This document shows positions 1 to 8,848 of a stretch of 64,000 nucleotides of DNA, piece by piece. Under the pieces are notes generated by a model. That model did not search any database. It was not told the DNA's origin and saw nothing but the letters and a program-made list of their open reading frames with translations. Positions within the stretch are counted from its first letter, which is position 1. Each line of letters starts with the position of its first letter. The DNA lies in contig NZ_WOXT01000001.1 of NCBI RefSeq assembly GCF_009740395.1, positions 1,236,464 through 1,300,463 of the forward strand. The letters run 5' to 3'. Source of the DNA: Noviluteimonas gilva. GTDB lineage: Bacteria > Pseudomonadota > Gammaproteobacteria > Xanthomonadales > Xanthomonadaceae. A program made the position numbers and the translations under genes.

Positions 1-254
1 GAGACGCCCGCGGGTCGACGCGGATCGCTGAAGGACAGGATCATGCCCGTGGGGTTCGACCACGGTTCGCAGTCGAGTCCCAGGCGTTGCGCCACCGCGA
101 CCACCGCGCCTTCCAGGCGTTGCGCGGTCGTGCCGTAGGCATGCAGGTGCTCGGCGACTTCGAGCACGAATTCGATGCGTTCGGCGTAGCCGGCGCTCGC
201 GGCGTCGGCCGTTGCCGATGCCACCGTCGGAACCAGGGAAGGAGGCGCGCTCAT
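1..254 (-). CDS. Threonine/serine exporter (ThrE-like) N-terminal domain protein, partial
   Basis: This is the first 84 codons of a minus-strand gene that runs off the left edge. The start is the ATG at 252-254. The visible part has a short Ala/Ser-rich leader, then a helix followed by GTTAQRLE at residues 41-48 and NPTG at 67-70. That pattern (a helix with a small-residue/R-x-E signature, then a PTG strand) matches the cytoplasmic N-terminal domain of the ThrE/YjjP family of inner-membrane threonine/serine exporters. The membrane part lies outside the window, so transport itself is inferred. The gene is divergent from the toxin-antitoxin module and shares its intergenic space. The family call is fairly confident; the substrate is not shown. 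Confidence 0.7.
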   Translation of the reverse strand, partial: MSAPPSLVPTVASATADAASAGYAERIEFVLEVAEHLHAYGTTAQRLEGAVVAVAQRLGLDCEPWSNPTGMILSFSDPRRPAGV

Positions 255-333
255 ATGTTCGAAGCATCGCATGACACTCGCGACACACAAGGCGGCGGCG
301 AGGGCACTCGGTCATCCATCATCGGACGAATCG

Positions 334-362
334 TTGCATTCCGTCCCGGAATGGATTACAAC
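334..362 (+). promoter_or_regulatory. Candidate promoter and operator of the Xre/RES module
   Basis: A -35-like TTGCAT (334-339) and a -10-like TACAAC (357-362) are 17 bases apart. Between them lies a perfect 7-bp inverted repeat, CATTCCG at 337-343 and CGGAATG at 347-353, separated by TCC. An operator in the promoter spacer is the usual arrangement for antitoxins that repress their own operon. Transcription from this -10 would start near 369, which favours the antitoxin start at 390 over the in-frame ATG at 351. The hexamers are only partial matches to consensus. Confidence 0.45.
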
Positions 363-389
363 GGGATCATCTCCCGCCTGGGACGTGCC

Positions 390-806
390 ATGGCCCAACC
401 GCTCGAAAAACCGCAGGCACACGCACCGGACCTGTCTTCGGCGCAGTCCGCCGCGGCTGCGCTGCGCACCTTCTTCCGCATCGCCGATGCCTGGGGCCTG
501 TCCAACGACCAGCAGCGCCAGTTGCTCGACTGCGGCCGCAGCACGTTCTACGAGTGGAAAAGCGGGCGCGTGAAGCGCGGCCTGGACAACGCCACGCTCG
601 AGCGGATCTCCCACGTCTTCGGCATCTACGCCGCGCTGCAGGTGCTGCTGCCCATTCCCGAACGCGCGCACGCCTGGATCAAGCGCGACAACGCCGCGCC
701 GCTGTTCGGCGGCAAGTCCGCGCTCGATCGCATGCTCGCCGGGCAGGTGTCGGATCTGTTCGTCGTGCGCCAGTACCTCGACGCGCAACGCGGCGGGTGG
801 TCCTGA
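390..806 (+). CDS. Xre/MbcA/ParS-family antitoxin
   Basis: A 138-residue antitoxin of a type II module. Residues 24-80 form an Xre-like helical DNA-binding region containing STFYEWKSG (51-59). Residues 96-119 carry the C-terminal toxin-binding (DUF2384-type) signature with NAAPLFGGKSALDRMLAG. In this family the C-terminal domain blocks the RES toxin active site and the N-terminal domain represses the operon. I chose the ATG at 390, which has GGGA about 8 bases upstream; an in-frame ATG at 351 would add 13 residues but lies inside the candidate promoter. The stop at 804-806 overlaps the proposed toxin start, which indicates translational coupling. Confidence 0.85.
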   Translation: MAQPLEKPQAHAPDLSSAQSAAAALRTFFRIADAWGLSNDQQRQLLDCGRSTFYEWKSGRVKRGLDNATLERISHVFGIYAALQVLLPIPERAHAWIKRDNAAPLFGGKSALDRMLAGQVSDLFVVRQYLDAQRGGWS

Positions 807-1498
807 CGCACGTGCGGCTCACGCATGTCCAACTCGCGTGGGACACCTCGTGCCGGCTCGTCGCAAGCCGGTATCCGGCGGTGGGCCTGTTCGATGCGGT
901 CGCCGATCCGCTGGACCTGGAGGTCGTGTTCGCGGTCGAAGCGCTCGGCAATCCGCGCCTGCGCCAGGAACAGGGCGCCCTGTCGCTGCTGCCGCAGGAC
1001 CAGCGCATCAGCGGCCCGGGCACCACGCCGATCATGTCGGCGTTCACCCATCTCAACCCCGAGGGCTCGCGGTTTTCCGACGGCACCTGGGGCGTGTATT
1101 ACGCGGCGAACGACCTCGACACCGCGATCGCCGAAGTCAGCCACCATCGTGCCCGCTTCCTCGCGCGCACCGCGGAGGCGGCCATCGAAATCGATCTGCG
1201 CTGCTATCGCGTGCCGGTGCGCGCGCGGCTGCTCGACCTGCGCGGCCGTCGCGCACCCGCGGGCATCCTCGATCCCGCCAGTTATGCCGCTTCGCAACCC
1301 TTCGCACGCACGCATCGCGATGCGAACGAGCCGGGCATCGTCCACGACAGCGTGCGGCGCCGCGGCGGGCAATGCGTCGCGCTGTTCACGCCGAAGGCGA
1401 CGGTGCCGCCGGCGCAGCAGGCCGAACACGTCGCCCTGTGCTGGAACGGTGAACGCATCCATGCGTGGTACCGCAAGTCGGACGCCCGGTTGCTGTAA
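797..1498 (+). CDS. RES-domain toxin
   Basis: About 233 residues of RES domain. Studied members of the family (such as MbcT and ParT) degrade or modify NAD+ or ADP-ribosylate targets, stopping growth. The name-giving residues are visible: Arg near residues 20-25 (CRLVASRYP), Glu113 in TAIAEVSHH, and Ser185 in IVHDSVRRRGG. The start is probably the GTG at 797, which overlaps the antitoxin stop; GTG 812 is an alternative with a better-placed GGGTGG. No ATG lies near the beginning of the domain. The domain appears complete, so the toxin is probably active. The biochemical reaction is inferred from the family. Confidence 0.85.
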   Translation: MVLTHVRLTHVQLAWDTSCRLVASRYPAVGLFDAVADPLDLEVVFAVEALGNPRLRQEQGALSLLPQDQRISGPGTTPIMSAFTHLNPEGSRFSDGTWGVYYAANDLDTAIAEVSHHRARFLARTAEAAIEIDLRCYRVPVRARLLDLRGRRAPAGILDPASYAASQPFARTHRDANEPGIVHDSVRRRGGQCVALFTPKATVPPAQQAEHVALCWNGERIHAWYRKSDARLL

Positions 1499-1558
1499 AG
1501 CGCGCGTCCACGCCCGGCGCAAGCGGGACTCTGTATGCTCCGCGCCAAAGGGGACCCG

Positions 1559-2668
1559 ATGCGCGACGAGAGCCGCCCGCCCAGTCTTGAAAGCGATGCC
1601 GAAAGCCGCCTGCGCCTGCTCGGCAGCTGGACGCTCGCGCACGCCGCCGGGATGGCCGAGCAACTGCGGATGGCGCCGGACACCGTCGAAGCCGTCGACG
1701 CGTACGACATCGAACACCTCGACTCCGCCGGCGTGCTCCTGCTGCTGCGCTACGCGCGGCGCCGCGGCCTGGACCTGGACAGCTTCCACTTCCGCGACGA
1801 CCACGTCCCGCTGGTCTCGGCCATCGAGGACGTCGCCGACGACCGCCCGAAGAAGAAGCGCGAATTCGGCGTCAGCGCCGCGCTCGCGCGCCTGGGCTAC
1901 GCGGTGCACGACAACTGGCGCGAGATCCTCGCGCTGGTGGGCTTCCTCGGCGAGAACCTGATGAAGTTCGGCCGCATGCTCGCGCAGCCGCGGCGCTTCC
2001 GACTGACCGCGACCGTCTTCCACATGGAACAGGTGGGCCTGGACGCCGTGCCGCTCGTGTTCCTGCTGTCGTATCTGGTCGGCGCGGTGATCGCCTTCCT
2101 CGGCGCGAACATCCTGCGCGACTTCGGCGCGGAGATCTACGTCGTCGAATTGGTCAACGTGGCCTTCCTGCGCGAGTTCGGCGTGCTGCTCACCGCCATC
2201 ATCCTCGCCGGCCGCACCGCGAGCGCGTTCACCGCGCAGATCGGTGCGATGCAGAGCCGCGAGGAAGTCGATGCGATCCGCACGCTCGGCATGGATCCGA
2301 TCGACCTGCTCGTGCTGCCGCGCGTGATCGCGTTGCTGGTGATGCTGCCGCTGCTCACGTTCATCGCGATGATCGCGGGCTTGCTCGGCGGCCTGTCGGT
2401 GGGCGCCTTCAGCCTCGACATCCCGCCGCAGGCGTACCTTGCGCGCATGGAATCGACGATCGAAGTGCGGCATTTCCTCGTGGGCCTGTCGAAGGCGCCG
2501 CTGTTCGCGCTCGTGATCGGGTTGATCGGCTGCCTGGAAGGCCTGCAGGTCGAAGGCACGGCGCAATCGGTGGGCGAACGCACGACCTCCAGCGTCGTGC
2601 AGACCATCTCGCTGGTGATCGTGATCGACGCGATCATGGCGCTGTGGTTCCTGCAGATGGACATCTGA
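1559..2668 (+). CDS. mlaE: STAS-MlaE fusion, permease of an MCE-type lipid ABC transporter
   Basis: A 369-residue inner-membrane permease. Residues 1-105 resemble a STAS domain (the YDIEHLDSAGVLLLLR segment is the typical core), and residues of about 140-369 form the MlaE/DUF140 permease with its hydrophobic helices and the conserved EEVDAIRTLG coupling motif. In the classical Mla system the STAS protein MlaB is separate; here it is fused to the permease. The ATG at 1559 has AAAGGGGA upstream and is preferred to the ATG at 1535. One base separates its stop from the ATPase gene. Role: moving phospholipid or another lipid between the inner and outer membranes. Direction and substrate are not visible. 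Confidence 0.88.
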   Translation: MRDESRPPSLESDAESRLRLLGSWTLAHAAGMAEQLRMAPDTVEAVDAYDIEHLDSAGVLLLLRYARRRGLDLDSFHFRDDHVPLVSAIEDVADDRPKKKREFGVSAALARLGYAVHDNWREILALVGFLGENLMKFGRMLAQPRRFRLTATVFHMEQVGLDAVPLVFLLSYLVGAVIAFLGANILRDFGAEIYVVELVNVAFLREFGVLLTAIILAGRTASAFTAQIGAMQSREEVDAIRTLGMDPIDLLVLPRVIALLVMLPLLTFIAMIAGLLGGLSVGAFSLDIPPQAYLARMESTIEVRHFLVGLSKAPLFALVIGLIGCLEGLQVEGTAQSVGERTTSSVVQTISLVIVIDAIMALWFLQMDI

Positions 2669-2669
2669 C

Positions 2670-3464
2670 ATGGCCATCGACGAAAACAACATCGTCATCC
2701 GCGTCCGGGGCCTGACCAACACCTTCGGCGAGCAGATCGTGCACGAGAACCTCGACCTCGACGTGCGCCGCGGCGAAATCATCGGCGTCGTGGGCGGGTC
2801 GGGCGCGGGCAAGTCGGTGTTGATGCGTTCGATCATCGGCCTGCGCCGGCCGGATGCGGGCGAGATCGAAGTGCTCGGCGTCGATGCGCGCGACGAAGAC
2901 GAAGACGTTCGCAACCACATCCAGCGCAACACCGGGGTGTTGTTCCAGGACGGCGCGTTGTTCTCCTCGCTGAGCGTCGGCGAGAACGTGCAGGTCCCGT
3001 TGAAGGAAGAACACCCCGAGCTTCCCGATTCCCTGCGCTACGAACTCGCGCTGCTGAAGGTGAAGCTCGCGGGCCTGCCGGCCGACGCGGTGAACAAACT
3101 GCCTTCGCAACTTTCCGGCGGCATGCGCAAGCGCGCGGGCCTGGCGCGCGCACTCGCGCTGGACCCGCCCTTGTTGTTCCTCGACGAACCCACCGCGGGC
3201 CTGGACCCCATCGGCGCGGCCGCGTTCGACGAACTCATTCTCACCCTGCAACAGGCCCTGGGCCTGACGGTGTTCCTGATCACGCACGACCTGGACACGC
3301 TGTACGCGATCTGCGATCGCGTCGCGGTGCTGGCCGACAAGCGCGTGGTGGTGAACGCCCCCATCGAGGAGGTCGAGCGCTTCGACCACCCGTGGGTGCA
3401 GGAATATTTCCACGGTCCACGCGCCCGCGCCGCCCGCACGGCGACCGCTGGCACAATGGCCTGA
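2670..3464 (+). CDS. mlaF: MlaF-like ABC transporter ATP-binding protein
   Basis: This 264-residue protein is the ATPase partner of the upstream permease. It shows Walker A GGSGAGKS at 42-49, the Q-loop in VLFQDGALF near 92, the signature LSGG at 148-151 within LSGGMRKRAG, Walker B LLFLDEP at 168-174, and the switch His206 in ITHD. The GMRKR form of the signature is typical of MCE-associated ATPases. The gene starts one base after the permease stop and is followed 11 bases later by the MCE gene, so the three are co-transcribed. It acts on the cytoplasmic face of the inner membrane. Confidence 0.92.
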   Translation: MAIDENNIVIRVRGLTNTFGEQIVHENLDLDVRRGEIIGVVGGSGAGKSVLMRSIIGLRRPDAGEIEVLGVDARDEDEDVRNHIQRNTGVLFQDGALFSSLSVGENVQVPLKEEHPELPDSLRYELALLKVKLAGLPADAVNKLPSQLSGGMRKRAGLARALALDPPLLFLDEPTAGLDPIGAAAFDELILTLQQALGLTVFLITHDLDTLYAICDRVAVLADKRVVVNAPIEEVERFDHPWVQEYFHGPRARAARTATAGTMA

Positions 3465-3475
3465 AGGGAGGGTCC

Positions 3476-4390
3476 ATGGAAACCAAGGCCAACTACGTCC
3501 TGATCGGCGCCTTCACGCTGGCGGTCAGCATCTTCGGCCTGTTGTTCGCGTTGTGGGCGGCCAACTGGTCCTCCGAACGCGAATGGAACAAGTACCACAT
3601 CGTCTTCAACGAGGCGGTCACCGGTTTGTTCGAGGGCGGGAGCGTGCGCTACAACGGCATCACCGTCGGCACCATCGACCAGTTGCGCCTGGCGCCGAAC
3701 GACCCGCGCAAGGTCGTCGCCACGGTGCGCATCAACACCAACACGCCGATCAAGACCGACACGCACGCGAAGATCTCGCAGGACGGCCTCACCGGCCCGA
3801 CCTTCATCCAGCTCAGCGGCGGCAGCCCGAACGCGCCGCAGCTGGTGTCCAACGACAGCGACGTGCTGCCGACCATCGCCACCGAACCCTCCGCGCTGCA
3901 GAACATCGCCGACACCGCCAACCGCCTGGTCGCGCGCATGGACGTGCTGCTCAGCGACGAGAACGTGCGGCGCATTTCCGATTCGCTCGCGAACATCGAA
4001 GCGCTCACCGATTCGGTCGCCGCGCAGCGCGAGGACATCGGCGCACTGATCGTCAACGCGCGACAGGCCAGCGAACAATTGAAGGTGACGTTGGACACCA
4101 CCAACGGCGCGGTCGAACGCCTGGACAAAGATGTCGTGCGGCAGTTGCCGCAGATCATCGCGAAGCTCGATCGCACGCTCGCGCAATTCGAATCGGTGGC
4201 CACCAACGCCAACGGCGTGATCGACGACAATCGCGCGCCGCTCGCCAACGGCCTGCAGCAACTCGGGCCGGCGATGGCCGAACTGCGCGGCCTGGTGCGC
4301 GACCTGCGCCGCGTCGCGAGCCGCCTCGACGCCAACCCGGCGGGCTACGTGCTCGGCCGCCAGCAACCCAAGGAGTTCGTGCCCGAATGA
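3476..4390 (+). CDS. mlaD: MlaD-like MCE-domain protein
   Basis: The 304-residue product has one N-terminal membrane anchor (residues of about 7-27), then an MCE domain (about 40-118), then a long helical, coiled-coil-prone C-terminal half rich in N, D and Q. MCE proteins form hexameric rings that bind lipid in the periplasm beside the permease. This protein is longer than E. coli MlaD (183 aa); the extended helical tail is of the kind that can form a needle or tunnel as in PqiB/YebT-type systems, which is inference. The start ATG 3476 has GGGAGGG upstream. The stop overlaps the next gene in an ATGA. Confidence 0.88.
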   Translation: METKANYVLIGAFTLAVSIFGLLFALWAANWSSEREWNKYHIVFNEAVTGLFEGGSVRYNGITVGTIDQLRLAPNDPRKVVATVRINTNTPIKTDTHAKISQDGLTGPTFIQLSGGSPNAPQLVSNDSDVLPTIATEPSALQNIADTANRLVARMDVLLSDENVRRISDSLANIEALTDSVAAQREDIGALIVNARQASEQLKVTLDTTNGAVERLDKDVVRQLPQIIAKLDRTLAQFESVATNANGVIDDNRAPLANGLQQLGPAMAELRGLVRDLRRVASRLDANPAGYVLGRQQPKEFVPE

Positions 4391-5040
4391 TCACGCGCAT
4401 CCGCCTGGTGGTCGCAACCGCCGTGCTGGCCCTGCTTGCCGGCTGCAGCACCATCGTGGGAAAGCGGGAGTCGCTGTCGCTCTACGCGCCCGAAGCAAAA
4501 GTGCAGCCCGATGCGGCCTGGCCGCAGGTGGACTGGGCCTTGCAGATCCCGCGCCCGCACGCATCGGAATTGCTGGATTCCCCGCGCATCGTGGTGCGCC
4601 CGGCCGATGGCGAATTGCAGGTCTACCACGCTGCGATCTGGGCCGAACCCACGCCCGACCTCGTGCAGGACGCCGTGCTGCGCGCCTTCGAAGACAGCGG
4701 CCGCATCGGCGCCGTCGCGCGTCGCGGGACCGGGGTCAAGGCCGATTACGAATTGTTGCTCGACATCCGCAACTTCGAATCCGATTACGCAGGCGGCGCG
4801 ACGCCGAGCGCGGACGTGCAGATCGTCGCCAAGCTCGTCGCCAACCGCACCAACACGGTCGTGGCGACGCGCATGTTGAAGCAGCGGACACCGGCGGCTT
4901 CGACCAAGGTCGGCGATGTCGCGCGTGCGTTCGATGCCGCGCTGTCGGCAGCCGTGAAGGACGTCGTCGGTTGGGCGCTGGTGGAAGGCCAGAAATTCGA
5001 CCAGGCGCATCCGGCGCCGGTGCCGCCGATCAAGCGCTGA
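4387..5040 (+). CDS. ABC-type transport auxiliary lipoprotein (PqiC-like)
   Basis: The predicted lipoprotein has 217 residues with a signal peptide ending in LLAGC (Cys20). The rest matches the ABC_trans_aux/PqiC-like family, including a region with GELQVYHAAIWAE near 75-90 that resembles the family's strand pairs. Such lipoproteins sit in the outer membrane and are thought to receive the MCE assembly. The start overlaps the MCE gene stop (ATGA at 4387-4390), so it belongs to the same operon. No mlaC or mlaA gene follows, which makes this operon more like a Pqi/MCE system than canonical Mla. Its 3' end overlaps the convergent acyltransferase gene by 11 bases. Confidence 0.82.
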   Translation: MITRIRLVVATAVLALLAGCSTIVGKRESLSLYAPEAKVQPDAAWPQVDWALQIPRPHASELLDSPRIVVRPADGELQVYHAAIWAEPTPDLVQDAVLRAFEDSGRIGAVARRGTGVKADYELLLDIRNFESDYAGGATPSADVQIVAKLVANRTNTVVATRMLKQRTPAASTKVGDVARAFDAALSAAVKDVVGWALVEGQKFDQAHPAPVPPIKR

Positions 5041-6073
5041 CTTTCTTCCGCGCCAGCGCCGGCTTTTCCACGAGGTGCCAGGAGAGCACCGCCAGCGCGA
5101 TGGTGCCTGCGCCCGATGCCGCGATCATCTGCTCGGGCGTGATGCCCGGGATCGTCGACACCAGCAACTGCTGCATCGGGAAGGCATAGATGTAGATGCC
5201 GTAGGAGTAGTCGCCGAGCTTGTTGAATTTGCGAATCCAACCGCCCGGCACGTACGCCAGCCACATCACGATGTAGGGCGCGGTCAGCGGATAGACCCAG
5301 AAGAACGCCCTCGGCTGCCAGATGCCCACGACCAGCAACGCGCACGCGGCCGCGAACAGCTTGCCCGACATCGGAATGCGGTCGCGGTAGATCCACATTC
5401 CCGCGCCGCAGAAGAAAAAGAAGAACAGGCGGAAGGTGTGCCAGTGCTTGTACGCCTGCGCATGCGCGATCCAGAACGACAGCAGCATCAGCGCCGTACC
5501 GACGATCACGATCCGCGTGAATGCACGCGCCTTGTCCGACTTCACGAAGCCCGCCACCCACCACACCAGCGCGAGCGTGAGATAGCAGCGCAGCTCGAAG
5601 GGCAGCGTCCACAGCGAACCGTTGATGACCTGCATCGAATTGGATTCGAACACGCCCGGCAGGCTGTATTTCAGGCCGGTGAGGACCGTCGTGTTCTTCC
5701 AGATGAACTTCCACACGGCCCAGTCGCTGAAGTACTCGTTCAACGGCACCGTCGTGACCAAGGGCCCCATCACGAGCGCCAACAGTATCGACATCACGAA
5801 CAACGCAGGGAAGATGCGCAGCGCACGCGCGCGCACGAAGGCCTTGAAGTTGTCCAGGCGCAGCAGGCTCGCGGTGACGAGGAACCCGCTGGTGATGAAG
5901 AACACGTCCACCGCCACGCCGCCCGGCGTGTAACCGAGCCACTGCACCCAGGGTTCGAACGCGGGGCTGAGCACGATCGCGTAGCTGTGGCTCCACAGCA
6001 CGGCGAAGGCCGCCGCGAAGCGGACCAGGTTGAAGTTGTTGTCGCGCCCCGTCGCGTATTGCGAGAGCCGCAT
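5030..6073 (-). CDS. Acyltransferase family 3 membrane protein
   Basis: A 347-residue polytopic inner-membrane protein of the acyltransferase-3 (OafA/OatA-like) family. The N-terminal membrane helix carries the Arg-x(10)-His pattern around RFAAAFAVLWSHS, with His29 the likely catalytic residue, and about ten hydrophobic segments follow. Members O-acetylate sugars of LPS, exopolysaccharide, peptidoglycan or antibiotics. The start at 6073 lies two bases after the valS stop, so it is probably co-transcribed with valS as the last gene of that operon. The substrate cannot be read from the sequence; there is no fused periplasmic SGNH domain. Confidence 0.85.
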   Translation of the reverse strand: MRLSQYATGRDNNFNLVRFAAAFAVLWSHSYAIVLSPAFEPWVQWLGYTPGGVAVDVFFITSGFLVTASLLRLDNFKAFVRARALRIFPALFVMSILLALVMGPLVTTVPLNEYFSDWAVWKFIWKNTTVLTGLKYSLPGVFESNSMQVINGSLWTLPFELRCYLTLALVWWVAGFVKSDKARAFTRIVIVGTALMLLSFWIAHAQAYKHWHTFRLFFFFFCGAGMWIYRDRIPMSGKLFAAACALLVVGIWQPRAFFWVYPLTAPYIVMWLAYVPGGWIRKFNKLGDYSYGIYIYAFPMQQLLVSTIPGITPEQMIAASGAGTIALAVLSWHLVEKPALARKKVSA

Positions 6074-6075
6074 CG

Positions 6076-8844
6076 TCAACCCAGCCGCGCCCGTTGCGCG
6101 GCGAGCGCGTCGCGTTGCGCGGTCCAGTCGATCAGGCGCTGGCGCTCCTGCTCGACGACGGCCGCCGGCGCGTTCTGCACGAAGGTCGCGCTGGCGAGCT
6201 TGTTGGTCGACTTCACCAGCTCGGCTTCGACGCGCTTGAGTTCCTTGTCCAGGCGCGTGCGTTCGGCGGAGAGGTCGACCAGCCCTTCGAGCGGCACGAA
6301 CAACTTCATCTCGCCGACCAGACCCGCGGCCGCGGCGGGCGGTTCGCCCTGCAGCACGTCGATCGTTTCGATGCGGTTGAGGAAGCGCAGCTGCGAGTCG
6401 AAGCGACCCAGGCGCTTGCACTCGGTTTCACCGCCGCCCTGCACGAGCAACGCGATCTGCTTGGTCGGAGACACGCCCAGTTCGCTGCGGATGCGGCGCA
6501 GTGCGCTGACCATCGCCTTGAGCCATTCGACGTCGGCTTCGGCCGCCGCGAAATCGCCGGCGTTGTCGCCGGCCTGCGGATAGGACTGCAGCGAGATCGT
6601 CGGCGCGTCGATCGACAGGCGCGGCGCAACCGACTGCCACAGTTCTTCCGTCACGAACGGCACCAGCGGATGCAGCAGGCGCAGCAGCGATTCCAATACA
6701 TGCAGCAAGGTATGGCGCGTGCTGTCGGCGGCCTGTGCGTCGCTGCCGTTGAGCGCGGGCTTGGCGAGTTCGACGAACCAATCGCAGAACTCGTTCCACG
6801 CGAACTCGTACAGCGCCTGCGCAAGCAGGTCGAAGCGATACGCGGCGAAGTGCGTGGCCGCCTGCGTCGTCGCGTTTTCGAGGCGCGCGAGAATCCAGCG
6901 CTCGGCATCGGTCGCGGGCGTCGGCTTGCCGGTGAACACCTTGCCTTCGGTGTTCATCAACACGAAGCGCGTGGCATTCCACAACTTGTTGCAGAAATTC
7001 TTGTAGCCCTCGGCGCGACCGAGATCGAACTTGATGTCGCGGCCCGGGCCGGCCAGTGCGGCCATCGTGAAGCGCAACGGATCGGCGCCATGCGCGGCGA
7101 TGCCGTCGGGGAATTCCTTGCGCGTGGCCTTCTCGATCTTCTCGGCCATCTTGGGCTGCATCAGCCCGGTCGTGCGCTTTTCGATCAGCGCACCGAGCGC
7201 GATGCCATCGATGATGTCGATCGGATCGAGGATGTTGCCCTTCGACTTCGACATCTTCTGGCCGTCCTTGTCGCGAACCAGGCCCGTGATGTAGACGTCG
7301 CGGAACGGCACGCGCCCCGTGAGGTGGTCGGTCGCCATGATCATGCGCGCGACCCAGAAGAAGATGATGTCGAACCCGGTGACGAGCACGGACGACGGCA
7401 CGTAACGATCGAAGCCGAGTTCCGACATCTTCGCTTCGTCCGGCCAGCCCATCGTGCTGATCGGCCACAGTTGCGAAGAGAACCAGGTTTCGAGGACGTC
7501 GTTGTCCTGCGTCAGCGCGACGTCGCTTCCGAGCGCGTGCTTCGCGCGCACTTCGTCTTCGTTGCGACCGACGTAGATCTTGCCGCTGGCGTCGTACCAC
7601 GCCGGAATGCGATGGCCCCACCAGAGCTGGCGGCTGATGCACCAGTCCTGGATGTTCTCCATCCAGTGGCGATAGGTGTTGATCCAGTTCGGCGGAACGA
7701 ACTTCACTTCGCCGCTCTCGCACAACTCCAAACCACGCTTCGCGAGCCCATCCATCTTCACGAACCACTGGTCCGTGAGATACGGCTCGATCACCTGGCC
7801 CGTACGATCGCCGCGCGGCACCTGCAGCTTGTGCGGCTTGGTCTCGACGAGCAGGCCCTGCGCTTCGAGATCGGCGAGCACCTGCTTGCGCGCGATGTAA
7901 CGATCCAGGTCGCGATACGCCTCGGGGACGTTGTCGTTGGTCACCGCATCGGGCGTGAAGATGTTGATCAGCGGCAGGTCGTGGCGCTGGCCGACGAGGT
8001 AGTCGTTGAAGTCGTGCGCCGGCGTGACCTTCACCACGCCCGTGCCGAATTCGCGATCGACGTACGCGTCCGCGATGATCGGGATCTCGCGATCGGTCAG
8101 CGGCAACTTCACCCGCTTGCCGATCAGCGGCGCGTAGCGCTCGTCGTCCGGATGCACCATCAGGGCGGTGTCGCCGAGCATCGTTTCCGGGCGCGTGGTC
8201 GCGACCGTGAGCAGGCCACTGCCGTCGCTGAGCGGATACGCGATCGACCAGAGATGACCGTCTTCTTCTTCGTTGACGACTTCCAGGTCGGAGATCGCGG
8301 TCTTCAACACCGGATCCCAGTTGACCAGGCGCTGGCCGCGATAAATCAATCCGTCGTCATGCAGGCGCACGAAGGATTCGATCACCGCGTCGGCGGCCAT
8401 CGGATCCATCGTGAACACACTGCGCGACCAATCGCCCGACGTGCCGAGTCGGCGCATCTGGCGTTCGATCGTGTGGCCGCTCTGCTCGCGCCACTCCCAC
8501 ACCTTGTCGATGAAACCCGCGCGGCCGAGGCCGTCGCGCGTCAGGCCATCGCGCGCGAGGTTGCGCGCGACCACCATCTCCGTCGCGATGCCGGCGTGGT
8601 CGGTGCCCATCTGCCACAGCGCATCGAAGCCGCGCATGCGGTGATAGCGCACCAGCGCATCCTGCAGCGTGTGCTGGAACGCGTGGCCCATGTGCAGCGT
8701 GCCGGTGACGTTCGGCGGCGGCAGCAGGACGACATAGGGTTCCCCGATGCCGCGCGGCTTGAACGTGCCGGCGCTTTCCCACGCTGCGTACAGGCGGGAT
8801 TCGAAGGAAGAAGGATCGTAGCTGGGGGCGAGGGTGTCGCTCAT
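6076..8844 (-). CDS. valS: Valyl-tRNA synthetase
   Basis: The 922-residue class I aminoacyl-tRNA synthetase charges tRNA-Val. It has the HIGH-type motif HMGH at residues 51-54, a central editing domain, KMSKS at about 529-533, an anticodon-binding domain, and a C-terminal coiled-coil arm rich in Leu, Glu, Arg and Lys (roughly the last 70 residues). Length is typical for bacterial ValRS. The start ATG at 8842-8844 lies four bases downstream of the holC stop. The order pepA-holC-valS is conserved in gammaproteobacteria, which supports the assignment. Confidence 0.98.
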   Translation of the reverse strand: MSDTLAPSYDPSSFESRLYAAWESAGTFKPRGIGEPYVVLLPPPNVTGTLHMGHAFQHTLQDALVRYHRMRGFDALWQMGTDHAGIATEMVVARNLARDGLTRDGLGRAGFIDKVWEWREQSGHTIERQMRRLGTSGDWSRSVFTMDPMAADAVIESFVRLHDDGLIYRGQRLVNWDPVLKTAISDLEVVNEEEDGHLWSIAYPLSDGSGLLTVATTRPETMLGDTALMVHPDDERYAPLIGKRVKLPLTDREIPIIADAYVDREFGTGVVKVTPAHDFNDYLVGQRHDLPLINIFTPDAVTNDNVPEAYRDLDRYIARKQVLADLEAQGLLVETKPHKLQVPRGDRTGQVIEPYLTDQWFVKMDGLAKRGLELCESGEVKFVPPNWINTYRHWMENIQDWCISRQLWWGHRIPAWYDASGKIYVGRNEDEVRAKHALGSDVALTQDNDVLETWFSSQLWPISTMGWPDEAKMSELGFDRYVPSSVLVTGFDIIFFWVARMIMATDHLTGRVPFRDVYITGLVRDKDGQKMSKSKGNILDPIDIIDGIALGALIEKRTTGLMQPKMAEKIEKATRKEFPDGIAAHGADPLRFTMAALAGPGRDIKFDLGRAEGYKNFCNKLWNATRFVLMNTEGKVFTGKPTPATDAERWILARLENATTQAATHFAAYRFDLLAQALYEFAWNEFCDWFVELAKPALNGSDAQAADSTRHTLLHVLESLLRLLHPLVPFVTEELWQSVAPRLSIDAPTISLQSYPQAGDNAGDFAAAEADVEWLKAMVSALRRIRSELGVSPTKQIALLVQGGGETECKRLGRFDSQLRFLNRIETIDVLQGEPPAAAAGLVGEMKLFVPLEGLVDLSAERTRLDKELKRVEAELVKSTNKLASATFVQNAPAAVVEQERQRLIDWTAQRDALAAQRARLG

Positions 8845-8848
8845 CGGG

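Noticed and set aside
626-2932. A 768-codon minus-strand open frame opposite the RES and MlaE genes
   Set aside because: The composition is typical of an antisense shadow (rich in R, H, E, Q, D repeats), with no start context and no family match. The plus strand has clear genes.
5041-6583. A plus-strand frame opposite the acyltransferase and valS 3' ends
   Set aside because: It is the complementary shadow of two clear minus-strand genes and its product is low-complexity.
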